Positions 24,050-32,971 are shown, numbered from the stretch's first letter. The stretch is DNA of 64,000 bases from Actinacidiphila yanglinensis (GCF_900107965.1 NZ_FNVU01000025.1:90807-154806); one strand, 5' to 3'. The notes: a model not told the origin generated them from the letters alone. Made by a program: numbers and translations.

Positions 24050-24151
24050 TTCGAACGGGCCCGACCGCCCCGGGTTACGTCAGCGGGCACCGATGAGTTC
24101 GGCGCCGTCGAACGGTCCACCGGCGACACGTCCGTTCTCGACAGGAGTGCC

Positions 24152-24520
24152 ATGTCCACCATCCAGCCAGTGATCATCACGGCCGACCACGACGTGCTGC
24201 TCGGCTTCTACACGGAGCTGTTCGGCGCCGAGGAGATCTTCCGGGAGCCGGCGGAGGGCCCGGCCTTCTACGTCGGCCTGCGCATCGGCGACACCGACCT
24301 CGGGCTGGTGGCGAGGGACGACGTCGACGCCGGGGCGGCGCCGCGGATCCTGCTCAGCATCGGTGTGGACGACGTCGAGGAGACGCTGGGCCGGGTGACG
24401 GCGCTGGGCGGCTCGCTCCACGGCGGCCCCAACGACATGCCGTGGGGACAGCGCGTCGCCCACATCAAGGACCCCGACGGCAACCCGGTGAACCTCACCC
24501 AGCCTGTCCCGCCCCGGTGA
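24152..24520 (+). CDS. VOC (glyoxalase/bleomycin-resistance fold) protein
   Basis: 122 residues with two beta-alpha-beta-beta-beta units: ITADHDVLLGFYTELFGAEE in the first and VDDVEETLGRVTALGGSLHGG, then PWGQRVAHIKDPDGNPVNL in the second. The final DPDGN is the family hallmark. Metal-ligand positions are not all conserved, so it may be a binding protein and not an enzyme. ACAGGAGTG precedes the ATG at good spacing. Confidence 0.85.
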   Translation: MSTIQPVIITADHDVLLGFYTELFGAEEIFREPAEGPAFYVGLRIGDTDLGLVARDDVDAGAAPRILLSIGVDDVEETLGRVTALGGSLHGGPNDMPWGQRVAHIKDPDGNPVNLTQPVPPR

Positions 24521-24782
24521 AGGGCACGCAGCGCGGTGGAGGAGGGCCGGTCCGTGCCGGAACGGGTCTCCATTGGCGGCCGAGGCCACGCGGGAGGACC
24601 ATGGATTGCAGGGCGAAACAGGTGTGCACTCCCACGGGCCCGGTGCCGGCTTCGGTGAGCGTGACCTCATGGCGCGGGGGCCCGACCCCAGCGGAGCGCA
24701 CACACCTGTGGGGGGCGATTCGCGCCGGCCGCCTGGCGCCCCGGAGGCGGGCCGCACCCACCCGAACATGTGAAGGCGAGCC

Positions 24783-25814
24783 ATGTCGCACCATCTCGAC
24801 TCAGCGGCAGCCAGGGCGGACGCCCGGTTGAACATCTCCGATGTCTATCTCTTCCGGGGCGATCGCGGAACGGTGTTCGTGATGAACGTCTGTTCCGACG
24901 CGGCCGGACCGGACGCGCCCAAGGGTTTCCGTCACGAGGCGCACTACGACTTCAACATCGACAGCACCGGGGACGCCGTCCAGGACCTCGCGTACCGCTT
25001 CAGCTTCGAGGCCGCGGAGGCGGACGGCGGCCAGCGGTTGGAGTTGCGGCGCCTGGAGGGCCAGCAGGCCGCCGACGACCATGCCGACGGGACCGTACTG
25101 CTGTCCGGTCCGGTCGAGCAGGAACTCCGGGCCGACGACGGCCTCAGGGTGTGGACCGGCCGGGCGGGCGACCCGTTCTGGATGAACCCCGAGGTGGTGG
25201 AGGCGGTGGGCCAGGCGTTCCAGCACGGCACCGACGTCGAGGTTCCGCCCCAGGACATCACGCAGGTGTCCAGCCTCTTCTCCGGGCAGAAGATACACTC
25301 CATCGTTCTGGAGGTGCCGGACGCGGGGCTGCGGCCCCTGACGGAGCGGCCGGACATCGGCGTGTGGGCGACCACGACGCTCGCCACCGACGCCGGCGGC
25401 TGGCACCGCATCAACCGGTGCGGGCTCCCCATGGTCTCCCCGATCTTCGCGCAGTTCGACGACGAGCTGGCCGAGAAGCTCAACCAGACCCCGCCCGCGC
25501 AGGACGAGGAGGCCTTCGGGGACGTGATCACCGAGCGGGTGGCCGCCGTCGTCGCCGCCCGCGGCACGGCCTCCGATCCGCAGAGCTACGGCAGGGACGT
25601 CGCCCGGCGGCTGCTCCCCGACATGCTGCCCTACGAGATCGGCACCCCCGCCGTGTTCGGCTTCGACAGGTTCAACGGCCGGGCGCTGAACGACAATGCC
25701 GGCGAGGTGATGTTCTCCCTCGCCACCGACAGCGCCCTGAGCATCGGCCTCTCCCAGGACGCGGTCGACTCCCCCGCGACCTCGTACTTCCCCTACGTGG
25801 CTCCCGCGATCTGA
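24783..25814 (+). CDS. DUF4331 family protein
   Basis: 343 residues. The N-terminus MSHHLDSAAARADARLNISDVYLFRG, together with FVMNVCSDAAGPDAPKGF and YDFNIDSTGDAVQDLAYRF, matches DUF4331, proteins of unknown function that start with a similar 'SxH.d...........iTDvYaF' segment. There is no signal peptide, unlike many members. Other features: HSIVLEVPDAGL in the centre and RFNGRALNDNAGEVMFSLAT near the end, with 'D' residues that could bind a metal. A purine-rich GAAGGCGAG precedes the ATG. The preceding 260 bases contain no gene I can support. Confidence 0.75.
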   Translation: MSHHLDSAAARADARLNISDVYLFRGDRGTVFVMNVCSDAAGPDAPKGFRHEAHYDFNIDSTGDAVQDLAYRFSFEAAEADGGQRLELRRLEGQQAADDHADGTVLLSGPVEQELRADDGLRVWTGRAGDPFWMNPEVVEAVGQAFQHGTDVEVPPQDITQVSSLFSGQKIHSIVLEVPDAGLRPLTERPDIGVWATTTLATDAGGWHRINRCGLPMVSPIFAQFDDELAEKLNQTPPAQDEEAFGDVITERVAAVVAARGTASDPQSYGRDVARRLLPDMLPYEIGTPAVFGFDRFNGRALNDNAGEVMFSLATDSALSIGLSQDAVDSPATSYFPYVAPAI

Positions 25815-25982
25815 CGGTTGTGCCGCGGGATCGGTCGGGGCCGGCTCCTTGCATCTCCCTTTGCCCGCCGGTTCGTTCGTGGGTGCGCTCGCTGGTCTAG
25901 CCTGGGGGCGGCGAGTTGCTCGGCGAGTCCGTCGTTCGGGTCGGACGGTGTCGAGGACGAAGCAGCGGGGAGGGGCCCAGCG

Positions 25983-26924
25983 GTGCCGTATCTGCCGACG
26001 ACCGCGGCGCGCGAGTTCAAGGACCCGAGCCTGTTCGGCACCGCGGGTTCGGCGAGCACCCTTGCGTTCGGCGCGGACAGCCGGCTGCTGGCGCTGGGCG
26101 GTACGCGGCGGACGATCGACCTGTGGGACGCCTACGAGGCCCGGCAGGTGGGCGAACTGTCCGGGCACAAGCGCTCCCTGCTCCAGGGCACCGTCTTCTC
26201 GCTCGCGTTCAGCCGCGACGGGCGACTGCTCGCCAGCGGGGGCCAGGACCGGACGGTCCGGCTGTGGCGCGTGACCGACGGCGCGTGCGTCACCGTGTTC
26301 GACGGTTTCACCGGCTACCTGCAACGGCTCGCGTTCAGCCCGGCCGGGACGGTCCTCGCCGCCTCGGACAAGGACTCCGTACGGCTCTTCGATCTCGCCT
26401 CGGGCTCGGTCCTGCCGCTGGGGTTGCCCGAGGGCGGGGTCAACGGGCTCGCGTTCGCCCCGGACGGCTCGCTGCTGGCCGTGGCCCTCGGCGGCCGGGA
26501 GAGGCGCGGCACGCACCCGATCGTGCTGGTGGATCCGGTCGGCGGAACGGTCGTACAGACCCTCGGCGAGGGTGATTTCCTGGCCCGCGCCCTCGCCTTC
26601 AGCCCCGACGGCCGGCTGCTCGCGGTCGCGCCGCGGGAGGGCGGCCGGGTACAGCTGTGGGACACCGCCTCATGGCAGGTCGCCCGCACACTGAAGGTCG
26701 GCTCCCCCACCGTGTACGACCTCGCGTTCAGCTCGCAGGGCGCACTCGGCGCTGCCGTCGGCAACCGGGTCCGCCTGTGGGACCCGGCGGCCTCCGAGGC
26801 GAAGCCGGCCGCGGCGAGGGTGCCGTACCGGCGCTCGGCCCTGGTGGAGACGTTCGCGTTCAGCCCGGACGGGCAGTCGCTGGCGACGTGCAGGAGAGGA
26901 CTGAGCGTCCGGATCTACCGCTGA
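25983..26924 (+). CDS. WD40 repeat protein
   Basis: 313 residues containing about seven WD40 blades. Typical ends are IDLWDAYEAR, VRLWRVTDGA, VRLFDLASGS, VQLWDTASWQ and VRLWDPAASE, each preceded by a FSxDGRLLA strand. The GTG start at 25983 has GGGGAGGGG upstream; an earlier in-frame region lacks repeat character. It is a likely protein-protein scaffold. No kinase or caspase domain is fused, unlike many Streptomyces WD40 proteins, and none is adjacent. Confidence 0.85.
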   Translation: MPYLPTTAAREFKDPSLFGTAGSASTLAFGADSRLLALGGTRRTIDLWDAYEARQVGELSGHKRSLLQGTVFSLAFSRDGRLLASGGQDRTVRLWRVTDGACVTVFDGFTGYLQRLAFSPAGTVLAASDKDSVRLFDLASGSVLPLGLPEGGVNGLAFAPDGSLLAVALGGRERRGTHPIVLVDPVGGTVVQTLGEGDFLARALAFSPDGRLLAVAPREGGRVQLWDTASWQVARTLKVGSPTVYDLAFSSQGALGAAVGNRVRLWDPAASEAKPAAARVPYRRSALVETFAFSPDGQSLATCRRGLSVRIYR

Positions 26925-27037
26925 TCATCCGGTTCACCGTCCGCAGCACGTGGGCCTCGCGAGCAGCGCCGTACCGGCGGACCCTCCGGTGAGAACACCC
27001 GGAAACGCCGGGAAAACCGAGAACGGAGCCTGGCCGG

Positions 27038-27922
27038 TTGAGTACCCGCGACGACGCGTCGAAGCCCTTGCGGCCCGTGGGGGCGAGCCTGCCGAGCGGT
27101 GTCCTGGCGGACGTCGTGGACGCGGAGCCGCTCGGCGGCGGAGCGGCCAACGACGTCTGGCGCCTGACGCTCGCCGGCGGCACCCGGCTGGTCCTCAAGG
27201 CCTCGACGGGTGTGGCTCCCGACCTGTACATCCGCGAGGCGGAGGGATTGCGGGCCCTGCGTGCCCAAGGGGGCCTGCTGACACCGCGCGTGGTCGAGGT
27301 GAGCCCGGCGCACCTCCTGATCGAGGCGCTGGAGCCGGCCCCGACGGACGATCCTGGCTTCTGGGAATCGGCCGGCCGCGCGGTCGCCGGACTGCACTCC
27401 GTCCGAGGAGACCGGTTCGGCTGGCCCACCGACGGCTGGCTCGGTCTGCTGCCGCAGGAGAACGCGTGGGCGGACGACGGCCACGCGTTCTTCGCGGTTC
27501 GGCGGATCCTGCGCTACGTGCGCGAGCCGAGGGTTCGCAGCGCCCTGGGACCCGGTGACCTGGTGGGTCTGGAGAGCATCTGCGACCGCCTTCCGACGCT
27601 GATCCCGGCCGCCCCCGCCGTGCTGAACCACGGGGACCTGTACCGCGGGAACATCGTCTCCACCGCGGGCGGTGAGCCCGCGTTCATCGACCCGGCGGTC
27701 TGCTGGATGTGGGCCGAGGCGGACCTCAGCATGACGTACTGCGTCGACCGTCCCCCGGAGCGCTTCTTCGCCGCGTACCAGGAGATCCGTCCGCTGGAGG
27801 ACGGCTGGCAGGATCGTATGCCACTGCTGCACCTGCGCGAACTGCTCAGCGTCGTCGCCCACTTCGATGGGGTGCCCGACTGCGTGGCCCGGATCCGGGA
27901 GACCGTCCGCCGATTCTCCTGA
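27038..27922 (+). CDS. Fructosamine kinase-like phosphotransferase
   Basis: 294 residues. The APH/FN3K kinase fold is seen as EPLGGGAANDVWRLTLAGGTRLVLKAS (P-loop and Lys), DLYIREAEGLRALRA (conserved Glu), LNHGDLYRGNIVS (catalytic loop with Asp and Asn) and AFIDPAVCWMWAEADLSMT, which matches the DFG-equivalent region of FN3K. The FN3K family phosphorylates ketosamines on glycated protein; the bacterial role is less settled. The start is TTG with a GGAG about 10 bases upstream. It converges with the TetR gene. Confidence 0.8.
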   Translation: MSTRDDASKPLRPVGASLPSGVLADVVDAEPLGGGAANDVWRLTLAGGTRLVLKASTGVAPDLYIREAEGLRALRAQGGLLTPRVVEVSPAHLLIEALEPAPTDDPGFWESAGRAVAGLHSVRGDRFGWPTDGWLGLLPQENAWADDGHAFFAVRRILRYVREPRVRSALGPGDLVGLESICDRLPTLIPAAPAVLNHGDLYRGNIVSTAGGEPAFIDPAVCWMWAEADLSMTYCVDRPPERFFAAYQEIRPLEDGWQDRMPLLHLRELLSVVAHFDGVPDCVARIRETVRRFS

Positions 27923-27955
27923 CCTCCGCCCGCCGCCAACGGCCCCCTGACGGAC

Positions 27956-28588
27956 TCAGGATGTGACGGACGTGTGCGGCAGCGCTTCGGCTTCCGGCCG
28001 GCGCGGAAAGGCGAGGAGTGCGCGGTCGACGACGCGGTGGAGGTCGTCCCGGGCGACGCCGGCCGCGGCCTGGACCGCGAGTCCGGCCGACACGGTGCTC
28101 ACGTACTTCGCCAGGGCGGCGGGATTCTCGGAGGCCGGCAGGTCACCGTCCGTGATCGCCTGTGCGAAGCGTGCCGCGAACCGTGCTTCGCCGTCGGCGC
28201 GCCGCTCGGCGAGGTACCGCACGACGCGATCGTCGTCGGGTGAGGCCGACAGTCCCCCTTGGATCGACAGGCAGCCCGCGGGCTTGCCCGGCGTCGTCAC
28301 GGCGTCGACGTTGTCCCGGAGGTAGCGGCCGGCGGTCTCGTACGCCGTCGGTGCGGCCAGCGCGGTGGTCACGTAAGCCATGTCGATGCGGGCGTACCGC
28401 TCGACGGCGAGCTTGAACGTCTCCTCCTTGGTGCCGAACGCACCGTAGAGGCTCGGCCGGCTGATGCCCATGGCCCTGGTCAGGTCGCTCAGGCTGGTGC
28501 CGGAGTAGCCCTGCCGCCAGAACACGTCGATCGCCCTGTCGAGCGCGTCCTCCATGTCGAACTCACGGGGCCTGCCCCTCTGCGCCAC
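27956..28588 (-). CDS. TetR/AcrR family transcriptional regulator
   Basis: 210 residues. The N-terminal HTH is complete: DRAIDVFWRQGYSGTSLSDLTRAMGISRPSLYGAFGTKEETF. The C-terminal ligand domain includes TPGKPAGCLSIQGGL, a segment of the YxaF/LmrA-like group. The GTG start at 28588 has GGGAGG upstream. It converges with the kinase-like gene and lies upstream of a quinone oxidoreductase-SDR pair on the same strand, which it may control; no shared operator is evident in its own promoter. Confidence 0.88.
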   Translation of the reverse strand: MAQRGRPREFDMEDALDRAIDVFWRQGYSGTSLSDLTRAMGISRPSLYGAFGTKEETFKLAVERYARIDMAYVTTALAAPTAYETAGRYLRDNVDAVTTPGKPAGCLSIQGGLSASPDDDRVVRYLAERRADGEARFAARFAQAITDGDLPASENPAALAKYVSTVSAGLAVQAAAGVARDDLHRVVDRALLAFPRRPEAEALPHTSVTS

Positions 28589-28756
28589 GGCCGGACCTCC
28601 CTTCCGAGCCCATTTAACTACCAACGGGAACAGAAGGCCGACCCCGCTCCACCACGACACCGGTCATCGGAGCGCCTGGTTGCCCCCGCGGAGCCGGCCG
28701 GCCGACCCGGTCACCCTCCCCACGGAACCGGATCAGCAGGCGGGGCAACCGACGGG

Positions 28757-29671
28757 TCAGCTCACGGTCAGTACGATCTTGTCGCGCACCCCGCCGGACG
28801 CGAGCAGACCATGTGCTTCGGCGGCCTGCCGTACGGGAAGTGAGCGATGCCGTTTCAGCCGGAGGGTCCCGGCCGCGAGCATCGGCATGGTGACGGCGAG
28901 CGCGTCGGGCGCGCGGCCCGGTCCGGGCTGTGACATCAGGGCTCCCGCGGCCGCCGCTCCAGCCGGATCGGCGAGCGTGACGACCCGCGCCGGATCGCCG
29001 GTCGCCCGCACGGCCTCGGCCAGTCCCCCGCGGCCGGCCGCATCGATGACGGCGTCGACCCGGTCGGAAAACGCCGCCACGCGGTCGAACACGCCGTCCC
29101 CGTACGGCACGAACGCGGCACCGAGTTCCTCGACGAGCTCCTTGTCACGCGCGGCGGCCGATGCGATGACCCGCAGGCCCCAGGCGCGGGCGAGTTGCAC
29201 GACGATCATGCCGACCGACCCCGCGGCCCCGAGAACGACCAGCGTCTGCCCCGCGGCCGCGCCCACCTCGCGCAGGGTTCCGACCGCGGCCTCGGCCGAG
29301 GCCGGCAGCGCCGCCGCCTCGGTCCAGCCGACCTGTGGCGGTTTCGGGAACCACACGGGCGTCGCGACCAGCTCGCCGTACCCGCCTTGGCGCGGGAGGT
29401 AGGCCGCGACCTCGTCACCCACGGCAACGCCCTCCACACCCGCACCGACCTGCTCGACGACACCGGCCGCCTCGAATCCCAGCACCGAGCCCGGGCCCTG
29501 CGGGAACACCTTGGCGAGCCGCCCCGCGCGGATGTTGAGGTCCGTGGGCCCCACACCCGCGGCCCTCACCCGGATGAGCACGTCGCCCGGAGCCGCGACC
29601 GGAGCCGGAACCTCCTTCCATGCGAGCACCTCGGGTTCGCCGAAGCCGGTGATCACCATCGCGTAGGACAT
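28757..29671 (-). CDS. NADPH:quinone reductase-like medium-chain dehydrogenase
   Basis: 304 residues, MDR superfamily. The N-terminal GroES-like domain contains VRAAGVGPTDLNIRAGRLAKVFP and SVLGFEAAGVVEQVGAGVEG. The nucleotide-binding region is VVLGAAGSVGMIVVQLARAWGLRVIASA. The zinc-binding Cys and His residues of alcohol dehydrogenases are absent, as in quinone reductases. It reduces quinones or enones with NADPH. GAAGGAG lies 8 bases before the ATG. It follows the SDR at 29731 by about 60 bases on the same strand, so both are likely co-transcribed. Confidence 0.88.
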   Translation of the reverse strand: MSYAMVITGFGEPEVLAWKEVPAPVAAPGDVLIRVRAAGVGPTDLNIRAGRLAKVFPQGPGSVLGFEAAGVVEQVGAGVEGVAVGDEVAAYLPRQGGYGELVATPVWFPKPPQVGWTEAAALPASAEAAVGTLREVGAAAGQTLVVLGAAGSVGMIVVQLARAWGLRVIASAAARDKELVEELGAAFVPYGDGVFDRVAAFSDRVDAVIDAAGRGGLAEAVRATGDPARVVTLADPAGAAAAGALMSQPGPGRAPDALAVTMPMLAAGTLRLKRHRSLPVRQAAEAHGLLASGGVRDKIVLTVS

Positions 29672-29730
29672 CTTCTTCGCTCCTTCTCCCCGTCGTCGGG
29701 TGCTTCTCTTTCCGCCCTGCCGCTGCCCGT

Positions 29731-30480
29731 TCAGATCTGGCTCGCGCCGCCGTCGACGTAGAGCTCGGCTCCTGTCACGAAGGAGCTTCGCGGGCTTGCG
29801 AGGTACAGCACCGCCTCCGCGATCTCCTCCGGGGTGCCGAGCCGCTGCATGGGCACCCCGGCCGCGAGGTTGCCCAGCAGTGCCTCGGCCTGCGAGGGCT
29901 CGGCCGCCAGACCGCTCAGCCCGGGCGTCGCGATGGGGCCCGGGGCGATGGAGTTGACGCGCACGCCGCGGCCGACGAGTTCGGCGGCCCAACTGCGCGC
30001 GAAGCTGCGGATCGCGGCCTTGGACGCGGCGTAGACGCTGAAGGACGGGCTGCCCTTGACGTCGATGTTCGAGCCGGTGAGCACGATGGAGGCGCCGGGG
30101 TTCAGCAGCGGCAGCGCCTTCTGCACCGTGAACACGGTGCCTCCGACGTTCGCCTCGAAGGTGTCGGTGAAGTGCTTCCACGTGACGTCTTCGAGGGCGG
30201 CGAACTCGCCGCCACCCGCGTTGGCGAAGACGATGTCGAGGCCGGCGCCGCGCTTCGCGATGACGCCGAAGACCGCGTCCAGGTCGTCGAGGGACGAGAT
30301 GTCGCCGCGTACCGGGGTGACGGCGTCCCCCAGTTCGGCCTTGACCGCGTCGAGCTTCCCCTGGTTCCGCCCCGTCACCACCACGTGCGCGCCCTCCGCG
30401 ACGAACCGGCGCACGACCGCCAGCCCTATACCCGAGGTTCCGCCGGTGACGAGCGCGGTCCTGCTGTCGAGTTCTGCCAT
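29731..30480 (-). CDS. Short-chain dehydrogenase/reductase, TetR-type operators upstream
   Basis: 249 residues, classical SDR: TGGTSGIGLAVVRRF cofactor loop, NAGGG, catalytic Ser in LTGSNID, and Tyr-Lys in VYAASKAAIRSF. The end AELYVDGGASQI is the usual SDR C-terminus. The ATG at 30480 has GGGAGGA 8 bases upstream. A strong promoter lies 44-72 bases upstream of the start and is flanked by two GTACCGNTCGGTAC palindromes, which are typical TetR-family operators. It is probably co-transcribed with the quinone reductase-like gene. Confidence 0.9.
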   Translation of the reverse strand: MAELDSRTALVTGGTSGIGLAVVRRFVAEGAHVVVTGRNQGKLDAVKAELGDAVTPVRGDISSLDDLDAVFGVIAKRGAGLDIVFANAGGGEFAALEDVTWKHFTDTFEANVGGTVFTVQKALPLLNPGASIVLTGSNIDVKGSPSFSVYAASKAAIRSFARSWAAELVGRGVRVNSIAPGPIATPGLSGLAAEPSQAEALLGNLAAGVPMQRLGTPEEIAEAVLYLASPRSSFVTGAELYVDGGASQI

Positions 30481-30501
30481 GACCCTGTCCTCCCAAATTT
30501 C

Positions 30502-30515
30502 GTACCGCTCGGTAC
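30502..30515. promoter_or_regulatory. TetR-type operator, proximal copy
   Basis: GTACCGCTCGGTAC, a 14-bp palindrome apart from the two central bases. It lies just downstream of the -10 of the SDR promoter. Confidence 0.65.
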
Positions 30516-30523
30516 AAAATAGG

Positions 30524-30552
30524 AGCGTAGACCTCCCGTCGTCCCTGGTCAA
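30524..30552 (-). promoter_or_regulatory. SDR promoter between two operators
   Basis: Minus strand -35 TTGACC (30552-30547), 17-base spacer, -10 TACGCT (30529-30524). One palindrome lies on each side. Confidence 0.7.
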
Positions 30553-30558
30553 ATTTTT

Positions 30559-30572
30559 GTACCGATCGGTAC
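30559..30572. promoter_or_regulatory. TetR-type operator, distal copy
   Basis: GTACCGATCGGTAC is a perfect 14-bp palindrome. It lies just upstream of the -35. The 57-base spacing from the other copy is about 5.5 helical turns. Confidence 0.65.
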
Positions 30573-30940
30573 TTTGAAAGTACGAGGATCGCACGAGCGG
30601 GTTCACGCGTCACGGCAGCGAGCGCGTCAGCCAGACCACCTCACCGTTCTCGACGGCGCGTTCCAGGCGCCGACGGTCGACCAGAGCCGTTTCCGGCCGG
30701 TGGCGATCGCGGCGTCGAGCACCGCGGCTGGTCACGCCCCCACTCTGCCCCCGGCCCATCCCGCGCCCCGGCGGCGGCGCATCCGCATCGGGCAGAGGAC
30801 GGGGCTTGATCAACAAGGGTGAAATTCGCGCGGCTCGGGCATGTGACGAGGGAATATGCGAGGCCGGCACGTGTACATCTGTCGACGAGCCCCGGTGAAC
30901 CCAGGGGCTCCCCCTCTCGACGACATGAAGGAGATCTCAG
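30573..30940. other. Gene-free stretch upstream of a small secreted protein gene
   Basis: No gene I can support. A minus-strand frame ending near 30610 (with RRRLERAVENGEVVWLTRSL) has coding-like use in its last 40 codons and might be the eroded end of an old gene. The right end holds the ribosome-binding site GAAGGAGA for the gene at 30941. Confidence 0.3.
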
Positions 30941-31336
30941 TTGAGCAAGCGCGCGGTGAAGTGCGGTCTCGTCGCAGCGGCGACTGCGGTGATGCTGGTC
31001 GGTTCGGGCGGCTTCGCGTCGGCCGCCGGCACGGGGACCATGGACATCGTGCAGGGCCAGTTGGTCACGCTCCCCGCGTCGCCCGGCGGCGGGTACGCGG
31101 GGACGGCGGCCGCCTCGGCCACCTGCCCCGCCGGGGAGGTCCTCACGGGCGGCGGCGCCGAGGTCAAGGCCGGGAACTCGTACGTCCAGCGGTACAACCT
31201 CGCGGCGAGCCGGCCGATCGGCGGGGAGACGTGGTGGGCCTACGGCACCAACTCCGACACCACCAACCCGGGCACCCTCCAGGCCTTCGCCGTCTGCGCG
31301 AAGACGACCAGCCTGGACGTGGTCCACACTCCCTGA
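30941..31336 (+). CDS. Small secreted protein, 131 aa
   Basis: A TTG start follows GAAGGAGA at 6 bases. A Sec signal peptide (basic MSKRAVK, hydrophobic core, cleavage near ASAAG) leads a mature domain with SATCPAGEVLTGGGAEVKAG, NSYVQRYNLAASRPI and WWAYGTNSD. Two Cys residues (ATCPAG and AVCAKT) could pair. The 'CPAGEVLTGGG' pattern recurs in small secreted actinobacterial proteins of unknown function. Monocistronic, with a very strong terminator. Confidence 0.75.
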   Translation: MSKRAVKCGLVAAATAVMLVGSGGFASAAGTGTMDIVQGQLVTLPASPGGGYAGTAAASATCPAGEVLTGGGAEVKAGNSYVQRYNLAASRPIGGETWWAYGTNSDTTNPGTLQAFAVCAKTTSLDVVHTP

Positions 31337-31344
31337 CGTAGCGC

Positions 31345-31389
31345 ACGCAGGAGGGGCGGCACCCTCGGAGGGTGCCGCCCCTCCTGCGT
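31345..31389 (+). terminator. Strong hairpin terminator
   Basis: Perfect 22-bp inverted repeat separated by a single base, 8 bases after the stop of the secreted protein gene. Confidence 0.85.
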
Positions 31390-31511
31390 CGGGGCGGGTC
31401 GCGCGAAGTGGTGAGGAGCCGTGCACGTTCTGGCGACTCCGGCTCGCCGCCCGGCACTACGGTCGTTCGCTGCACGCCTGTCCCGCGCGACCCCGACATC
31501 GGGAGGCATCC

Positions 31512-31868
31512 ATGAGACTCAGCAGGCGCTTGACGGCCGCGGCCGCCACCGGCGTGGCCCTGGCGGGAACGTTGATCCTCGCATCCGGCCCGGCGCAGGC
31601 CCAGACGGCGGCGCCCGCGTTCTCCTGCCCCTACGGCGCGCTGTGCATCTACGGCAGCGACGGCGGCTGGCACACCCCCTACTTCTTCTGCCAGACCTAC
31701 AACACCGCGGCGGACGGGTGGTACGTGACCAGGTACAACAACAACGAGACCACGAACACGGTGGCCGAGATCCGGAACGACTCGGGTGCCGAAATCGATT
31801 CCACGGCCCCCAGCGGCGAGCACGCCATCGACCCCGCCCTCAACATGGACCACTTCAAGCCCTGCTGA
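31512..31868 (+). CDS. Small secreted protein, peptidase inhibitor I36-like
   Basis: 118 residues. Signal peptide MRLSRRLTAAAATGVALAG through ASGPAQAQ. The mature part has FSCPYGALCIYGSDGGWHTPYF, then CQTYNT, NNNETTNTVAEIRNDSG and a C-terminal Cys. The SCPYGALCIY pattern resembles the crystallin-like fold of peptidase inhibitor family I36 and related secreted proteins. Four Cys suggest two disulfides. GGGAGGC precedes the ATG. Role as an inhibitor is a guess from the fold. Confidence 0.7.
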   Translation: MRLSRRLTAAAATGVALAGTLILASGPAQAQTAAPAFSCPYGALCIYGSDGGWHTPYFFCQTYNTAADGWYVTRYNNNETTNTVAEIRNDSGAEIDSTAPSGEHAIDPALNMDHFKPC

Positions 31869-31914
31869 ACGGTCCTGCCATCCAGCGCCGATCCGGACCG
31901 CGCCTCCCGACCCG

Positions 31915-32469
31915 TCACGCCCCTTGACCGAGCAGGAGGGCCAGCGCCCCGTCGAGCAGCAAGGGGACGAGGAGGAAGGGCAGCATCAGGTGCGGACTCC
32001 AGGCGCGGACGGGCGGGTGGTGGACGGTAGCCGCTTCGGTCATGCAGCGGAGCAGCAGCCTGCGCGCGTGGTGGCCGCCACGGTGTCGGTGGCGGATGTT
32101 CCCCCTGAAGATCGGGGGCCTGATCCGTTGCCCGTCCACGGTCTCGATGACGAGGTCACCGCGGTCGACCACCACACGCGAGACGTCCTCCACTCGGACG
32201 CGCCGCACCATGAGCGGGTAGTGGACGCTGATCACCCCGGCCTCCAGGCGGATCACGAGCATGCTGCCGACCTGCAGGAAGAGCCAGGCGCACCCGGTGA
32301 AGAACGTTGCGGCGACCGCGCGCGACGGCAGGCTCGGGTCGACTCCGGGATCGACCTGCGCCAGCACCCCTGCGGCCGCGAACACGCCGTAGGCGACGCG
32401 GGTGAACACCTGCGTGCCGCGCCCGCCGATGGCCGTCGCGGTGGCGCTCCCTAGTGGCCGGGGTTCCAC
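31915..32469 (-). CDS. Membrane protein with PH-like core, hypothetical
   Basis: 184 residues. Helices at about residues 20-36 (VAYGVFAAAGVLAQ), 52-72 (ATFFTGCAWLFLQVGSMLVI) and at the C-terminus (MLPFLLVPLLLDGALALLL). Between them, IRLEAGVISVHYPLMVRRVRVEDVSRVVVDRGDLVIETVDG has the alternating strand pattern of bacterial PH-like domains. I selected a GTG that overlaps the end of the upstream gene by 19 bases; no good ribosome-binding site was found, so the start is uncertain. Function unknown. Confidence 0.55.
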   Translation of the reverse strand: MEPRPLGSATATAIGGRGTQVFTRVAYGVFAAAGVLAQVDPGVDPSLPSRAVAATFFTGCAWLFLQVGSMLVIRLEAGVISVHYPLMVRRVRVEDVSRVVVDRGDLVIETVDGQRIRPPIFRGNIRHRHRGGHHARRLLLRCMTEAATVHHPPVRAWSPHLMLPFLLVPLLLDGALALLLGQGA

Positions 32470-32801
32470 AGGGGGTGGCCCGGTTGCGGGGCAATCAGGG
32501 CGGTGAGGAAGGGGTCGTGGGCGGTGCGGGCGCGGCTCAGGAAGGGGACGGCGACCATCGCGTAGCGGTGCCGGTCCGCCTTGTCCCACACCACGACCGG
32601 CCACGCCCGCCGGGTGTCGGGGTCGGGGTCGGACGGGCGGCGGGAGGAGGGGCCTGGAGGCATGGGCGCGGCGGGCATGCCGGGCGGCGGGAACGGTACT
32701 CCCGGCGGGACGCCATCGGCGGCCGGCCGGTGCGGCGGCGGTCCGGGTATGCGGCCCTTGCCCTGCTCTCCGGATTCCGATGGTCCCCGCCGATCCGCCA
32801 C
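32451..32801 (-). CDS. Hypothetical Pro-rich protein, 116 aa
   Basis: A GTG start with GGGGGAG 5 bases upstream. The first 65 residues are Pro/Gly-rich and disordered. The last 50 (RRAWPVVVWDKADRHRYAMVAVPFLSRARTAHDPFLTALIA) look like a small folded end. It overlaps the PH-like membrane protein, which suggests co-expression. No family recognised. Confidence 0.5.
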   Translation of the reverse strand: MADRRGPSESGEQGKGRIPGPPPHRPAADGVPPGVPFPPPGMPAAPMPPGPSSRRPSDPDPDTRRAWPVVVWDKADRHRYAMVAVPFLSRARTAHDPFLTALIAPQPGHPLWNPGH

Positions 32802-32971
32802 AGCGACTCCCCCACGTGCTTCCGCCGACCCCGGATTCCGAGGAATCCACCGTACCGACGGTTACCACCCGAAGGCCGAACTCCCGTGCATCGCTGCCGA
32901 CTTGACACACAGCGGCCCCGAGAACTCCACCGGCCGCACACCGGCGCAGCGGGTTCACCGGCGCGCTCCGA

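Noticed and set aside
24521..24782. Small plus-strand frame beginning at an ATG near 24601 with a GGAGGA site
   Set aside because: The ribosome-binding site is good, but the product is about 77 residues, lacks a domain and overlaps the DUF4331 start by about 50 bases. Not enough support to call a gene.
30610..30870. Minus-strand frame with an Arg-rich end between the SDR and the secreted protein
   Set aside because: It has no ribosome-binding site, the first half is Pro-rich, and no family matches. It may be a remnant but cannot be supported as a gene.
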